Source: Flectonema sp. DT1601 (taxonomy: Eukaryota; Euglenozoa; Diplonemea; Diplonemida; Diplonemidae). From it: a DNA stretch of 64,000 bases. Under the pieces are notes generated by a model. It saw only the letters and a list, made by a program, of their open reading frames with translations, made no database searches and had not been told where the DNA came from. The position numbers and the translations under genes are program-made. Positions 10,736 to 22,006 of this stretch are shown piece after piece (the first letter of the stretch is position 1; each line of letters opens with the position of its first letter). The stretch spans positions 372,001 through 436,000 of the forward strand of contig OZ025836.1 in assembly GCA_964019425.1 (NCBI GenBank), written 5' to 3'.

Positions 10736-11007
10736 AAAACAAAAAAAAAATAAAAAATTATAAAAGATTAAACAATGTTATCATTGTATTTTTATCGATC
10801 GACTATGTCGATTACTTTCTATTTTCCGTCCTGGTCAAGACGCTAAACTGATTGTTTTTTTTTTTTTTTTTCAAAATTAATAAAAAAGAATATAAAAAAA
10901 AAAAATAAAAAAAAGAATAAACAATGTTATCATTGTTTTTTTATCGTTCGACTTTGTCGACTAATTTCTATTTTCCGTTTTTTTTCTTAAAAATAAAAAA
11001 TAAAAAG

Positions 11008-11040
<33 letters not shown>

Positions 11041-12487
11041 ATAAACAATGTTATCATTGTTTTTTTATCGATCGACTATGTCGATTACTTTCTATTTTCC
11101 GTCCTGGTCAAGACGCTAAACTGATTGTTTTTTTTTTTTTTTTTTCAAAATTAATAAAAAAGAATATAAAAAAAAAAAAAAATAAAAAAAAGAATAAACA
11201 ATGTTATCATTGTTTTTTTTTATCGTTCGACTTTGTCGACTAATTTCTATTTTCCGTTTTTTTTTCTTAAAAAATAAATAAAAAGAATTTAAAAAAAAAA
11301 AAAAAAAAAAGAATAAACAATGTTATCATTGTTTTTTTATCGATCGACTTTGTCGACTAATTTCTATTTTCCGTTTTTTTTTTCTTAAAAAATAAATAAA
11401 AAGAATTTAAAAAAAAAAAAAAAAAAAAAGAATAAACAATGTTATCATTGTTTTTTTATCGATCGACTATGTCGATTACTTTCTATTTTCCGTCCTGGTC
11501 AAGACGCTAAACTGATTGTTTTTTTTTTTTTTTTTTCAAAATTAATAAAAAAGAATATAAAAAAAAAAAAAATAAAAAAAAGAATAAACAATGTTATCAT
11601 TGTTTTTTTTTATCGTTCGACTTTGTCGACTAATTTCTATTTTCCGTTTTTTTTTCTTAAAAAATAAATAAAAAGAATTTAAAAAAAAAAAAAAAAAAAA
11701 AAGAATAAACAATGTTATCATTGTTTTTTTATCGATCGACTTTGTCGACTAATTTCTATTTTCCGTTTTTTTTTTCTTAAAAAATAAATAAAAAGAATTT
11801 AAAAAAAAAAAAAAAAAAAAAGAATAAACAATGTTATCATTGTTTTTTTATCGATCGACTATGTCGATTACTTTCTATTTTCCGTCCTGGTCAAGACGCT
11901 AAACTGATTGTTTTTTTTTTTTTTCAAAATTAATAAAAAAGAATATAAAAAAAAAAAATAAAAAAAAGAATAAACAATGTTATCATTGTTTTTTTTATCG
12001 TTCGACTTTGTCGACTAATTTCTATTTTCCGTTTTTTTTTCTTTAAAAAATAAATAAAAAGAATTTAAAAAAAAAAAAAAACAAAAAAAGAATAAACAAT
12101 GTTATCATTGTTTTTTATCGATCGACTTTGTCGACTAATTTCTATTTTCCGTCCTGGTCAAGACGCTAAACTGATTGTTTTTTCTAAGTAAATAAAAAGA
12201 ATAAATAAAAAAAAAAAAAAAAAGATTAAACAATGTTATCATTGTTTTTTTTTATCGATCGACTATGTCGATTACTTTCTATTTTCCGTCCTGGTCAAGA
12301 CGCTAAACTGATTGTTTTTTCTTTAAAAAATAAATAAAAAGAATAAAAAAAAAAAAAAAAAAAAAAAAAAAAGAATAAACAATGTTATCATTGTTTTGTT
12401 ATCGATCGACTTTGTCGACTAATTTCTATTTTCCGTCCTGGTCAAGACGCTAAACTGATTGTTTTTTCTTTAAAAAATAAATAAAAA

Positions 12488-12518
<31 letters not shown>

Positions 12519-12912
12519 TAAACAATGTTATCATTGTTTTTTTTATCGATCGACTATGTCGATCACTTTCTATTTCCCGTCCTGGTCAGGACGCTAAACT
12601 GATTGTTTTTTCTTTAAAAATAAATAAAAAGAATAAAAAAAAAAAAAAGGAATAAACAATGTTATCATTGTTTTTATTTTATCGATCGACTATGTCGATT
12701 ACTTTCTATTTTCCGTCCTGGTCAAGACGCTAAACTGATTGTTTTTTTCTTAAAAAAATAATAAGAAGGATTTAAAAAAAAAAAAAAAAAAAAAAAAAGA
12801 ATAAACAATGTTATCATTGTTTTTTTATCGATCGACTATGTCGATCACTTTCTATTTTTCGTCCTGGTCAAGACGCTAAACTGATTGTTTTTTCTTTAAA
12901 AATAATAAAAAG

Positions 12913-12945
<33 letters not shown>

Positions 12946-13205
12946 ATAAACAATGTTATCATTGTTTTTTTATCGATCGACTATGTCGATTACTTTCTAT
13001 TTTCCGTCCTGGTCAAGACGCTAAACTGATTGTTTTTTTCTTTAAAAAAATAATAAGAAGGATTTAAAAAAAAAAAAAAAAAAAAAAAAAGAATAAACAA
13101 TGTTATCATTGTTTTTTTATCGATCGACTATGTCGATCACTTTCTATTTTTCGTCCTGGTCAAGACGCTAAACTGATTGTTTTTTCTTTAAAAAAAAAAA
13201 AAAAG

Positions 13206-13242
<37 letters not shown>

Positions 13243-14468
13243 ATAAACAATGTTATCATTGTTTTTTTATCGATCGACTATGTCGATCACTTTCTATTTT
13301 CCGTCCTGGTCAAGACGCTAAACTGATTGTTTTTTTTTTCAAAATTAATAAAAAAGAATTTAAAAAAAAATAAAAAAAAAAAGAATAAACAATGTTATCA
13401 TTGTTTTTTTTTTTTTTATCGTTCGACTTTGTTGACTAATTTCTATTTTCCGCTTTTTTTTCTTTTTAAAAAATAAATAAAAAGAATTTAAAAAAAAAAA
13501 AAAAAAAAAGAGTAAACAATGTTATCATTGTTTTTTTATCGATCGACTATGTCGATCACTTTCTATTTTCCGTCCTGGTCAAGACGCTAAACTGATTGTT
13601 TTTTCTTTAAAATAATAAAAAGGATTAAAAAAAAAAAAAAAAAAAAAGAATAAACAATGTTATCATTGTTTTTTTTTTTATCGTTCGACTTTGTCGACTA
13701 ATTTTTATTTTCCGTTTTTTTTCTTTAAAATAAATAAAAAGAATTTAAAAAAAAAAAAAAAAAAAAGAATAAACAATGTTATCATTGTTTTTTTATCGAT
13801 CGACTATGTCGATCACTTTCTATTTTCCGTCCTGGTCAAGACGCTAAACTGATTGTTTTTTCTTTAAAATACTGTAAAGGGAAATATTCTCGCGGGGAAA
13901 TATTCTTGCGGGGAAATATTCCCGCAGGGAAATATTCTCGCGGATTTGGAGATTTTTTTTTTTACTCGCGGGTTTTTCCCCACAAGAATATTTCCCTGCC
14001 ACAGTGGATTTTTGCAAAAGTCAGTCAGTTGATAAAGAATCTAAGAAATCTTTGTGCTTCTATTGAGTGTCAGGTAGAACAAAGCATTATTACCAAGCAA
14101 ACACAATAAAAAACAACCATACTGCACAACAAAAATAAGTTTTGCTGAAACTTTCCTTCATAGCACACATATTTTCTTCACAAAAAGGAACAAAAAAAAA
14201 TGGCTGGAAAAAAAGTATGCTTGCAGGGAAATATTCCTGCGGGGAAATATTCTCGCGGATTTAGAAAAAATAATAAAAACTCGCGGGTTTTTCCCCACAA
14301 GAATATTTCCCTTTACAGTAATAAAAAGGATTAAAAAAAAAAAAAAAAAAAAAGAATAAACAATGTTATCATTGTTTTTTTATCGATCGACTATGTCGAT
14401 CACTTTCTATTTTCCGTCCTGGTCAAGACGCTAAACTGATTGTTTTTTCTTTAAAAAATAATTAAAAG

Positions 14469-14503
<35 letters not shown>

Positions 14504-14754
14504 AACAATGTTATCATTGTTTTTTTATCGATCGACTATGTCGATCACTTTCAATTTTCCGTCCTGGTCAGGACGCTAAACTGATTGTTTTTTCTTTATA
14601 AATAAATAAAAAGAATAAAAAAAAAAAAAAAAAAAAGGAATAAACAATGTTATCATTGTTTTTTTTTTTATCGATCGACTATGTCGATTACTTTCTATTT
14701 TCCGTCCTGGTCAAGACGCTAAACTGATTGTTTTTTCTTTAAAATAATTAAAAG

Positions 14755-14788
<34 letters not shown>

Positions 14789-14901
14789 TTAAACAATGTT
14801 ATCATTGTTTTTTTTCTATCGATCGACTATGTCGATTAATTTCTATTTTCCGTCCTGATCGAGACGCTAAACTGATTGTTTCCTTTTTTTAAATAATAAA
14901 T

Positions 14902-14905
<4 letters not shown>
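10736..14905 (-). repeat. Hairpin satellite array B (inverted orientation)
   Basis: Same two half-unit satellite as arrays A and C, all in reverse orientation (CCGTCCTGGTCAAGACGC, CAATGTTATCATTG). Long and short half-units alternate on the left, while long half-units dominate on the right. It forms the centre of the second large palindrome. A 447-bp transposon interrupts it at 13872-14318. Confidence 0.9.
13872..14318. mobile_element. MITE with CTGTAAAGGGAAATATTC ends and TA duplication
   Basis: A 447-bp element inside the satellite. Inverted ends read CTGTAAAGGGAAATATTCT with a TA on each side. Neighbouring satellite units show the empty site (TTTAAAATAATAAAAAGG), which confirms insertion at TA. 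Subterminal GGGGAAATATT(C/T) and CTCGCGG motifs recur. TA duplication fits the Tc1/mariner-IS630 group; no transposase is inside. Its ends resemble those of the MITE at 21534-22004. Confidence 0.9.
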
Positions 14906-14931
<26 letters not shown>

Positions 14932-14933
<2 letters not shown>

Positions 14934-15335
14934 ATCTCCCTGCTATCCTCATATCCCCACAATAATATTATACCTTTTCATTTTCTCTTTCCTTTTCTGG
15001 TCTTTTTTTTTCTTTTTTTCCTTTTTCATACAACGTTTTTTATTTATTTTTTATTTTTATTTTTTTTTTTTTTTCATGTTTGATTATTTCCTCTTCATAT
15101 TTTTTTTTTCTATTCTTTCTTTTTTTTTCTTTTTTTTTTTTTCTCTACCTCTCTCTTAATTCTGTTCGTTTCTTTGAAACGAAAATTCATTTGAATATTA
15201 TTCCTTGGTCAGCAACCATCATTGTCGCCCTTTGGGCCTGTTAAAAAATAAAAAAAAATAAAAAGAAAGTTTACATCGGGAATAGGGCAGGAGCCAAAAG
15301 CTCCCAGTCCGTTACTTCCCACTTAATCGAAATTC
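14932..15335 (-). repeat. Satellite-capping terminal repeat, copy 5
   Basis: Complete copy from GCATCTCCCTGC to AATCGAAATTC, capping the right end of array B. It is followed at once by another partial copy in the same orientation. Confidence 0.85.
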
Positions 15336-15725
15336 CTGGTCTTTTTTTTTTCTTTTTTTCCTTTTTCATACAACGTTTTTTATTTATATTTTTTTTTTTT
15401 TTTTATTTTTCATGTTTGATTATTTCCTCTTCATATTTTTTTTTTTTTTCTTTTCTTTCTTTTTTTTCTTTTTTTTCTCTGCCTCTCTCTTAATTCTGTT
15501 CGTTTCTTTGAAACGAAAATTCATTTGAATATTATTCCTTGGTCAGCAACCATCATTGTCGCCCTTTGGGCCTGTTAAAAAAAAAAAAAAAAATAAAAAG
15601 AAAGTTGACATCGGGAATAGGGCAGGAGCCAAAAGCTCCCAGTCCGTTACTTCCCACTTTATCGAAATTCATAACATTGTTTATTTTTTTTTTTTATTTT
15701 AAATTCTTTTTATTTATTTTTTAAC
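15336..15725 (-). repeat. Satellite-capping terminal repeat, copy 6 (partial) plus satellite scrap
   Basis: From CTGGTCTTTTTTTT to CGAAATTC at 15670 this repeats the outer ~330 bases of the terminal repeat in direct tandem with copy 5. Positions 15671-15725 are a forward-oriented scrap of satellite (ATAACATTGTTTATT). The tandem points to recombination between ends. Confidence 0.8.
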
Positions 15726-17099
15726 AGGAGTTAAGATCACTTACATGAGTTAACACAACACAGATACGAGAGTCGCAAACTGAGGTAACACTACCAATTC
15801 AACAAAAAATAATCAGGATCGGACACAAGGAGGAGAGTTCATTCTACCTCTCATTGTCCTTGCTGGTATCTTAAGTGTCTTGGTATCTCTTGTGTGTCGG
15901 TATCTCGGAAGTGCTGGTATCTCGTATGTGCGTTGGTATCTCTTGCGTGTTGGTATCTCTTGCACATAAAAAAAAAAAATATTGAGTTAACATGATCAGT
16001 TTTATTTAACATTAAAGACAGACCGGAACTATTTGAAAATAAAATGTAGATGGGAAACAGTGAAAATTAAAATGAATGATAAAATTAAATGAGATTTATG
16101 ACATAACAGACCAGATAGAGAGTAATAAAGGGAAAAGGAAAACGGGAAGGGTTCATTCACTTAGTTAAAGTTAAGACCGATTAGTCAGTTTAAGGTCTTG
16201 ACTAGGACCAACAAAAAAAAAAAAAATAAATAAATAAATAACGATCAAGCTGGGCTGATCTTGTTTTTATTAAAATAAGGGGAGCGGGAGGGATGGGAGG
16301 AATAAAGGAAAAAAAAAGAAAAGGTCGATCAATTGGATCTGATCGTCGAGAAGAAGAAGACAATTATTTTAAAGGTCGATCGGCATAGCCGATCGTTGAG
16401 AAAAAATAACCAGATATAAATACAATCAGTTTAAATTTAAAAAAAAAAAAAAAAAAGATTAACGATCAAGCTGAGCTGATCTTGTTTTTATTAAAATAAG
16501 GGGAGCGGGAGGGATGGAAAGAATAAAGGAAAAAAAAAAAAAAAAAAAAGGTCGATCAATTGGATCTGATCGTCGAGAAGAAGAAAACAATTATTTTAAA
16601 AAAAATGATCGGTATAGCCGATCGTTGAGAAAAGAACAGATATAAATACAATCGGTTTTGGTGATCGACGAGTGGAGCGATCACTTGACAAGAAGGAAAA
16701 AAGAAAGGACCGATTAATTGGGGCTTTGGTTGTATTCCCAAGGCATGTTTTTTTTTTTTTTTTTTATTATTCATTTACATTATTTTTTTTTTTTTTTTTT
16801 AAATTAATAATCACATTTTGTTCAAAAATATTTCATATTAGAGTAAAAGAAAAAGAAAAAAAAAGAGATAAGAGAAAAAAAAAAAAAAAAAACAATTGCT
16901 GGCCCCCTCACCACTCATAGAGGATGAGGAGGCCAGTAAGGCGTCACTCAAATCTATGCCAAGCCTTGGGAACTTGGATTGGGGTTTAGACCATTTACAA
17001 TTAACATATCGACAAAATATTACAAACAAAACGAACAATAAATAATAAATAAGCTAATAAACTAAATAAACAAAGTGATGTGAAAGTAAGGAAAAAGAA
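15726..17099 (-). repeat. Right arm of second palindrome (non-coding part)
   Basis: Reverse copy of about 8769-10640: the minisatellite (15850-15965), the TTAAGACCGATTAGTCAG region, about two ~213-bp repeats (16210-16660), the homopolymer spacer and the sequence next to the ORF. It carries fewer 213-bp repeats than the left arm. Confidence 0.85.
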
Positions 17100-17633
17100 T
17101 TACAAGGGGGTGGAGTCACCGTGAACGTCATCAGCAGAACATCTCCTTCGATTATAACGATATCTTGATGGAGGGGTCCGTTTTTTCAGAGTTGAACGCT
17201 CAGACTTTCTCGGCGGAGTTTCAATTTCCTCATGTTCTTCTGTGTCTGGCGGACTCAAACCTTCTGCCCATGAAGCTAATTGGAACTTCAGGGCCGCAAT
17301 TTGAGACCGTGCCAAGGCGAGTTGAGCATTTAAATCGCTCGCCAGTCCCGTTAACATCATGGATTGCTCAAGCTGCTCTGCGTGAGTTGTACACCGTTGG
17401 TGGTTCAGCTCCGAGAGGCGAAGTTGGGCATCCAAAAGTTGTTCTGAGAGCTCTGCCGCTTTCTCGTTTGTTTCGAGAGAGTCATCTACTGCTCGACAGT
17501 AGTTCTCGAGTAAGTCAATCCTACCCTCGGACCATTGTCTCGCAATAGGTGTATTCTCTTTAACGGAGATAACGTGACTCTCTTGTCGTAAAATCTTGGT
17601 CGGCGTGCGGTCGAGAGCTTCACTCTGCGGCAT
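17100..17633 (-). CDS. Coiled-coil ORF of palindrome arm, right copy
   Basis: Mirror copy of the ORF at 8235-8768, starting at the ATG whose complement is at 17631-17633 and ending at 17100. The protein again has a coiled coil and a basic tail, with few substitutions relative to the left copy. The open frame extends upstream to 17849. The two arms stay similar until about 17795, where GAACCCCCGTTCTG in the left arm corresponds to GATCCCCTATTTTG here. Function is unknown. Confidence 0.5.
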   Translation of the reverse strand: MPQSEALDRTPTKILRQESHVISVKENTPIARQWSEGRIDLLENYCRAVDDSLETNEKAAELSEQLLDAQLRLSELNHQRCTTHAEQLEQSMMLTGLASDLNAQLALARSQIAALKFQLASWAEGLSPPDTEEHEEIETPPRKSERSTLKKRTPPSRYRYNRRRCSADDVHGDSTPL

Positions 17634-17892
17634 TGTCGGAGGAATTGAGGCTAGAGGACAAAGAGGGGTGATATAATTAAGGGTAGGGATAAGGGGTTTA
17701 ATAAGAGGAGTAAAAAGACTACTCGTAGTTGTAAAGAGCGAGAGGTAGTTCTTTGCTATCTTCATCATAGCAACAGATTCATACAAAATAGGGGATCGGG
17801 GGGAAACTTGTTGACTAAAGTGGGTCATGTGGGGACGTGCGGCACGCAAACTCTCGACCTCCTGTTGAGTATAGAAAAGTATTATTTTACTT

Positions 17893-18743
17893 TCTGGAAG
17901 GGTTGTAAGCCATGGTGTCCAACTAGATTAAAGGACAAGTCTGGGATAATCCCTGCCAGAGGGGCGAGTATTCTACCATGGTTGAAATACTCTGGCAACT
18001 GATCTTCAATTTTATGTTGTTTGTTAGCTGCTGGTGTATCTTGATTATGTGTTGATACTTGCATTTTTTTTTATTTGTAATCTTCTATTACAATCCTCTT
18101 TCTGTTCTGGTCTGTTACCTCATTTGTCTTGTTTAACTTCAGTTATATCCATTTTACTTTTTATTGTTTCCCATCTACTTTTTATTTTCTATTAGTTCTG
18201 GTCAGAAACTCCTGGGCAGCAAGAAGGAAAGTAGTTAAGTACTTCTGGGTGTTTGGCATCACCCCCCATAGTGAGCAAGTACAACAGGTAGCATTGGTAG
18301 TCTGTTGATCCTGAGTGATCCCAGCTACAGTTTTGTTTTTCTTTCTTTTTTTTAGAAGAAGATCAGGACATCCAAGCACTGCTGGATAGTTGCTGAATGC
18401 AGGGCCTGCCTGTGGCATTATAATAACAGGCTAAGTCATTTGTAGTTCATAGTTTACCTTTGATTTTATAACTTCACACAGGGTACTATGAACGATGAGA
18501 GATCCAGTGGGATCACTCAGGGTCTAGTAGAGACCACCAATGTTGTGCGTTGATAGGCAAGGTGACCAACCTTGACATTCTTTCTTTTCTCTCCTGTTGT
18601 GACAAACACAAAATACACACACAGCTTACAGTGTGTTCTTTGTGTATGTTTTCTTCAGGTGTGAGTAGTTTTTCTGTTCTTGCTCTTCAGGGAGGGCCTT
18701 AGCCAAAAGCTAACTGTCCAAATCTCACCTGGTAATTCAACTC
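17893..18743 (+). repeat. 851-bp direct repeat, first copy
   Basis: From TCTGGAAGGGTTGTAAGCC to GGTAATTCAACTC, this segment recurs at 19252-20102 at a constant offset of 1359 bases, with no length difference. As far as I could compare them the copies are identical. No gene is recognised. The ends lack the TG...CA form of long terminal repeats, so a recent tandem duplication is the simplest reading. Confidence 0.85.
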
Positions 18744-19251
18744 AGTCCTTGTCAGTTTTGACATCAAACCTGTAATGGTTTAATCATTACAGGTTATTTA
18801 CTGAAATATTTGTTCTAAAAGTTGCTAAGTATTTCTCACTTAGAAATTTTTTATTTTTTTATTTTCAGCTTAATTAGCTACGAATTGTTTCTACTAAGTG
18901 TTTCTCACTTAGATTTTTTTTTTGCTTTTCAGCTCCTTAAAAGCTGCTAAGTGTTTCTGCTAAGTGTTTCTCACTTAGAATCTTATTTTTATGTTCGTTT
19001 TCTATCCCTTCTCCTATCCCTTTTGTTCAAAATAAGCGGGAGGAAATTCTCTCATTCACGCTAAGATGCACTCTGAACTTTGATTTTTTTGATCTGAGTG
19101 TGAGGGAATGACCTGTTAGTGCATTGGGCATAGGCTGGGCTGCAGTTTAGATGTCTTAGGTGTTAATAGGGGGTTCCTCTTAGCATTTTTCTTTGTTACC
19201 ACCTTATGATTTTCTTGAAGAAAAAAAATAGAAGTCATAATGGTGCTTCCC
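18744..19251. other. Spacer with short hairpins between direct repeats
   Basis: No gene seen. AACCTGTAATG-GTTTAAT-CATTACAGGTT at 18767-18795 is a perfect 11-bp stem. The hairpin CTAAGTG-TTTCT-CACTTAG or a close variant occurs three times between about 18830 and 18980. Confidence 0.7.
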
Positions 19252-20102
19252 TCTGGAAGGGTTGTAAGCCATGGTGTCCAACTAGATTAAAGGACAAGTC
19301 TGGGATAATCCCTGCCAGAGGGGCGAGTATTCTACCATGGTTGAAATACTCTGGCAACTGATCTTCAATTTTATGTTGTTTGTTAGCTGCTGGTGTATCT
19401 TGATTATGTGTTGATACTTGCATTTTTTTTTATTTGTAATCTTCTATTACAATCCTCTTTCTGTTCTGGTCTGTTACCTCATTTGTCTTGTTTAACTTCA
19501 GTTATATCCATTTTACTTTTTATTGTTTCCCATCTACTTTTTATTTTCTATTAGTTCTGGTCAGAAACTCCTGGGCAGCAAGAAGGAAAGTAGTTAAGTA
19601 CTTCTGGGTGTTTGGCATCACCCCCCATAGTGAGCAAGTACAACAGGTAGCATTGGTAGTCTGTTGATCCTGAGTGATCCCAGCTACAGTTTTGTTTTTC
19701 TTTCTTTTTTTTAGAAGAAGATCAGGACATCCAAGCACTGCTGGATAGTTGCTGAATGCAGGGCCTGCCTGTGGCATTATAATAACAGGCTAAGTCATTT
19801 GTAGTTCATAGTTTACCTTTGATTTTATAACTTCACACAGGGTACTATGAACGATGAGAGATCCAGTGGGATCACTCAGGGTCTAGTAGAGACCACCAAT
19901 GTTGTGCGTTGATAGGCAAGGTGACCAACCTTGACATTCTTTCTTTTCTCTCCTGTTGTGACAAACACAAAATACACACACAGCTTACAGTGTGTTCTTT
20001 GTGTATGTTTTCTTCAGGTGTGAGTAGTTTTTCTGTTCTTGCTCTTCAGGGAGGGCCTTAGCCAAAAGCTAACTGTCCAAATCTCACCTGGTAATTCAAC
20101 TC
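19252..20102 (+). repeat. 851-bp direct repeat, second copy
   Basis: Second copy of the repeat at 17893-18743. On the minus strand its right edge supplies the last ~29 codons of the long LINE frame (stop at 20014-20016). The duplication therefore includes or abuts the downstream end of that frame. Confidence 0.85.
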
Positions 20103-21531
20103 TTTCCTCATTACATTTGGTCTCCAATTCGTTCGACAGAAGAACAAACCTTTGATGGTAATTGAAAAGCGCCATTTCCGATAGGTCTGCTTTCTGAGTC
20201 AGATTTGCGAGCTCACGTTTCCTGTGATCTTCCACTAAGTCATATTGACGAACTAGTGCAGAAAGAGAAGTCTTCGATTCATCGCGTTCTACTGTTAACC
20301 GTTGAATTACTCCTTCCAGAAGTTCATATTCTTTTCTATCTTTTTCAATAATTAAAACAGGGGGCGCAGGAGGAAGTGAGGATGGATCCTGGTTGGTAGC
20401 TTTGATCTCAACAGGTAATCCGTTTAGTAACTGCTTGTCTTTCTCGAGGGAGGCTGACATCGCATTAAAGTAAAATAAAAATAGAACATAAAAAATTCGT
20501 TCTTTCATTTGTTCTAATTCGTTTTCTAAAATCTGGCATTTCAAGGAAAGTTTCAGCCTTAATCTTCCTTTTTTTTCTTTGTACAAGGGGGTTTGAGAAC
20601 CAATGTCAGATTGACATCTTAACACCATAGCAAAATCAGTAGGGAGTGTTTGCGATCCCGTTGACGTGAGTTCAGGTGGGGGAGTCTGGAAAGAGATGGA
20701 AGAAATAGAAGAGAATGACAAGGAGAGTCCAGTGAGCTCATCCTCATCTAACAAAACAGAAGGGGCCGGGGAGGAAGAACCATTGGCAATAAGTAGAATA
20801 GAAAGAGCCGATGCGTAACAAGTTTGCCAGATAAAACATTTCTCAAGCCACGATCTTTCAATGGTGAGCTTTTCGATCGTTTTCAGTTTTGTTACTTTGT
20901 GGATTTTGACTTCTTCTACAGGGAAGATTTCTTTACCATCTTTTATAAAACTTGCAGTGGCAGGTTCTTCTTTAATGCTGCGCATTAGTGGTCTTGAATG
21001 CCACGTGGGGAGGTTCCTCGTCTGGAACAGAACATATGAGCACTGTCTGGCGATTCTGGTGCATTCACAAAATAAAGCTTTTGTTGGTGCTAAAGGTGAA
21101 CCGATGTGACGTGTCCAGATGTTCAGCTGGTCCATGCAGATGTTTCCTCGTACGCCAACTTCAATAGTAAAAATGTTACAGTCGAAGCCATTAGCGATGA
21201 TCGAGTCTCTTAGCTTTAGGTATTTCTTTTCCTTTAAGACATGAGAGGTTTCGAAACGATCTTCATTTGGACACGTCAGCTCCAGAATCAGTGCTCTTTT
21301 CGCAAAAAAAGAATAAATAAAAATGTCTGGTCTTAGAGAGGACGAGACATGGCACACTTCAAGAGGAACAATTAGGCGGTTATCACCGACATCGTCGAGG
21401 ATGACCCAATCATTCGCTAGTGAAAGTTCGCCTGTCTCTTTAGAAATTCTTTCTAGGGGTTTATTTTCCCCTGTTTTTAAAAAAGTTTTAGAGGGAGGCG
21501 GGAGGTTTTCTTTTCTTTTGTTGGCTTTTAT
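20014..21531 (-). pseudogene. LINE part 3: restriction-like endonuclease plus coiled-coil extension
   Basis: Open from the MITE edge to 20014. The endonuclease core reads RPDIFIYSFF...ILELTCPNED, that is PD-x14-E, followed by KEKKY (the K-x3-Y motif) and closing at about RNLPTW near 21010. R2-like proteins normally stop about there. This one stays open for roughly 330 more codons, with an S/P-rich stretch and then a predicted coiled coil (RKEYELLEGVIQRLTVERD). The last ~29 codons lie in the 851-bp repeat. The extension may be a family-specific domain or a captured ORF. Confidence 0.75.
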
Positions 21532-21533
21532 TA

Positions 21534-22004
21534 CTGCAACTGGAAATATTACTGCGCGGAAAAAACCGCACTAATTTCCAAATCTGCAAAAAACCGCACT
21601 AATTTTTCCACGCAGTAATATTTCCACCGCGCTAATATTTCTGCTCAGAAGTGATTTTTCTCCAGCTGCATTTTTCTGCTGGTGCCTTACACAGCAAAAA
21701 AGCAACCAAATTTTTTTCTACCACCAAGTGGAAAAAACCGCACTAATCTTTTCTCAAAAAAACCGCACTAATTTTGTTCGTTTCTTTGAAACGAAAATTC
21801 ATTTGAATATTATTCCTTGGTCAGCAACCATCATTGTCGCCCTTTGGGCCTGTTAAAAAAAAATAAAATAAAAAGAAAGTTTACATCGGGAATAGGGCAG
21901 GAGCCAAAAGCTCCCAGTCCGTTACTTCCCACTTTATCGAAATTCTCCCCGCAGTAATATTTCCCCGCAGTAATTATTCAGCGCAGTAATATTTCCAGTT
22001 GCAG
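21534..22004. mobile_element. MITE with CTGCAACTGGAAATATTAC ends, inserted in the LINE
   Basis: A 471-bp element with perfect inverted ends (CTGCAACTGGAAATATTACT and its reverse) flanked by TA on both sides. The AAAACCGCACTAA motif recurs several times inside. Positions 21768-21945 are a piece of the satellite-capping repeat lodged within it. TA duplication places it with Tc1/mariner-like MITEs. It shares GGAAATATT near its ends with the MITE at 13872-14318. Confidence 0.9.
21768..21945 (-). repeat. Satellite-capping terminal repeat, copy 7 (fragment inside MITE)
   Basis: From TGTTCGTTTCTTTGAAACG to CTTTATCGAAATTC this is the outer ~180 bases of the terminal repeat, without satellite. It lies between CCGCACTAATT and TCCCCGCAGTAATATT of the MITE, so it was inserted or captured there. 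Confidence 0.85.
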
Positions 22005-22006
22005 TA

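Noticed and set aside
17893-20102. A solo or paired LTR element formed by the 851-bp repeats
   Set aside because: The repeats do not start TG or end CA, and the 508-bp interval has no primer site, polypurine tract or coding sequence.
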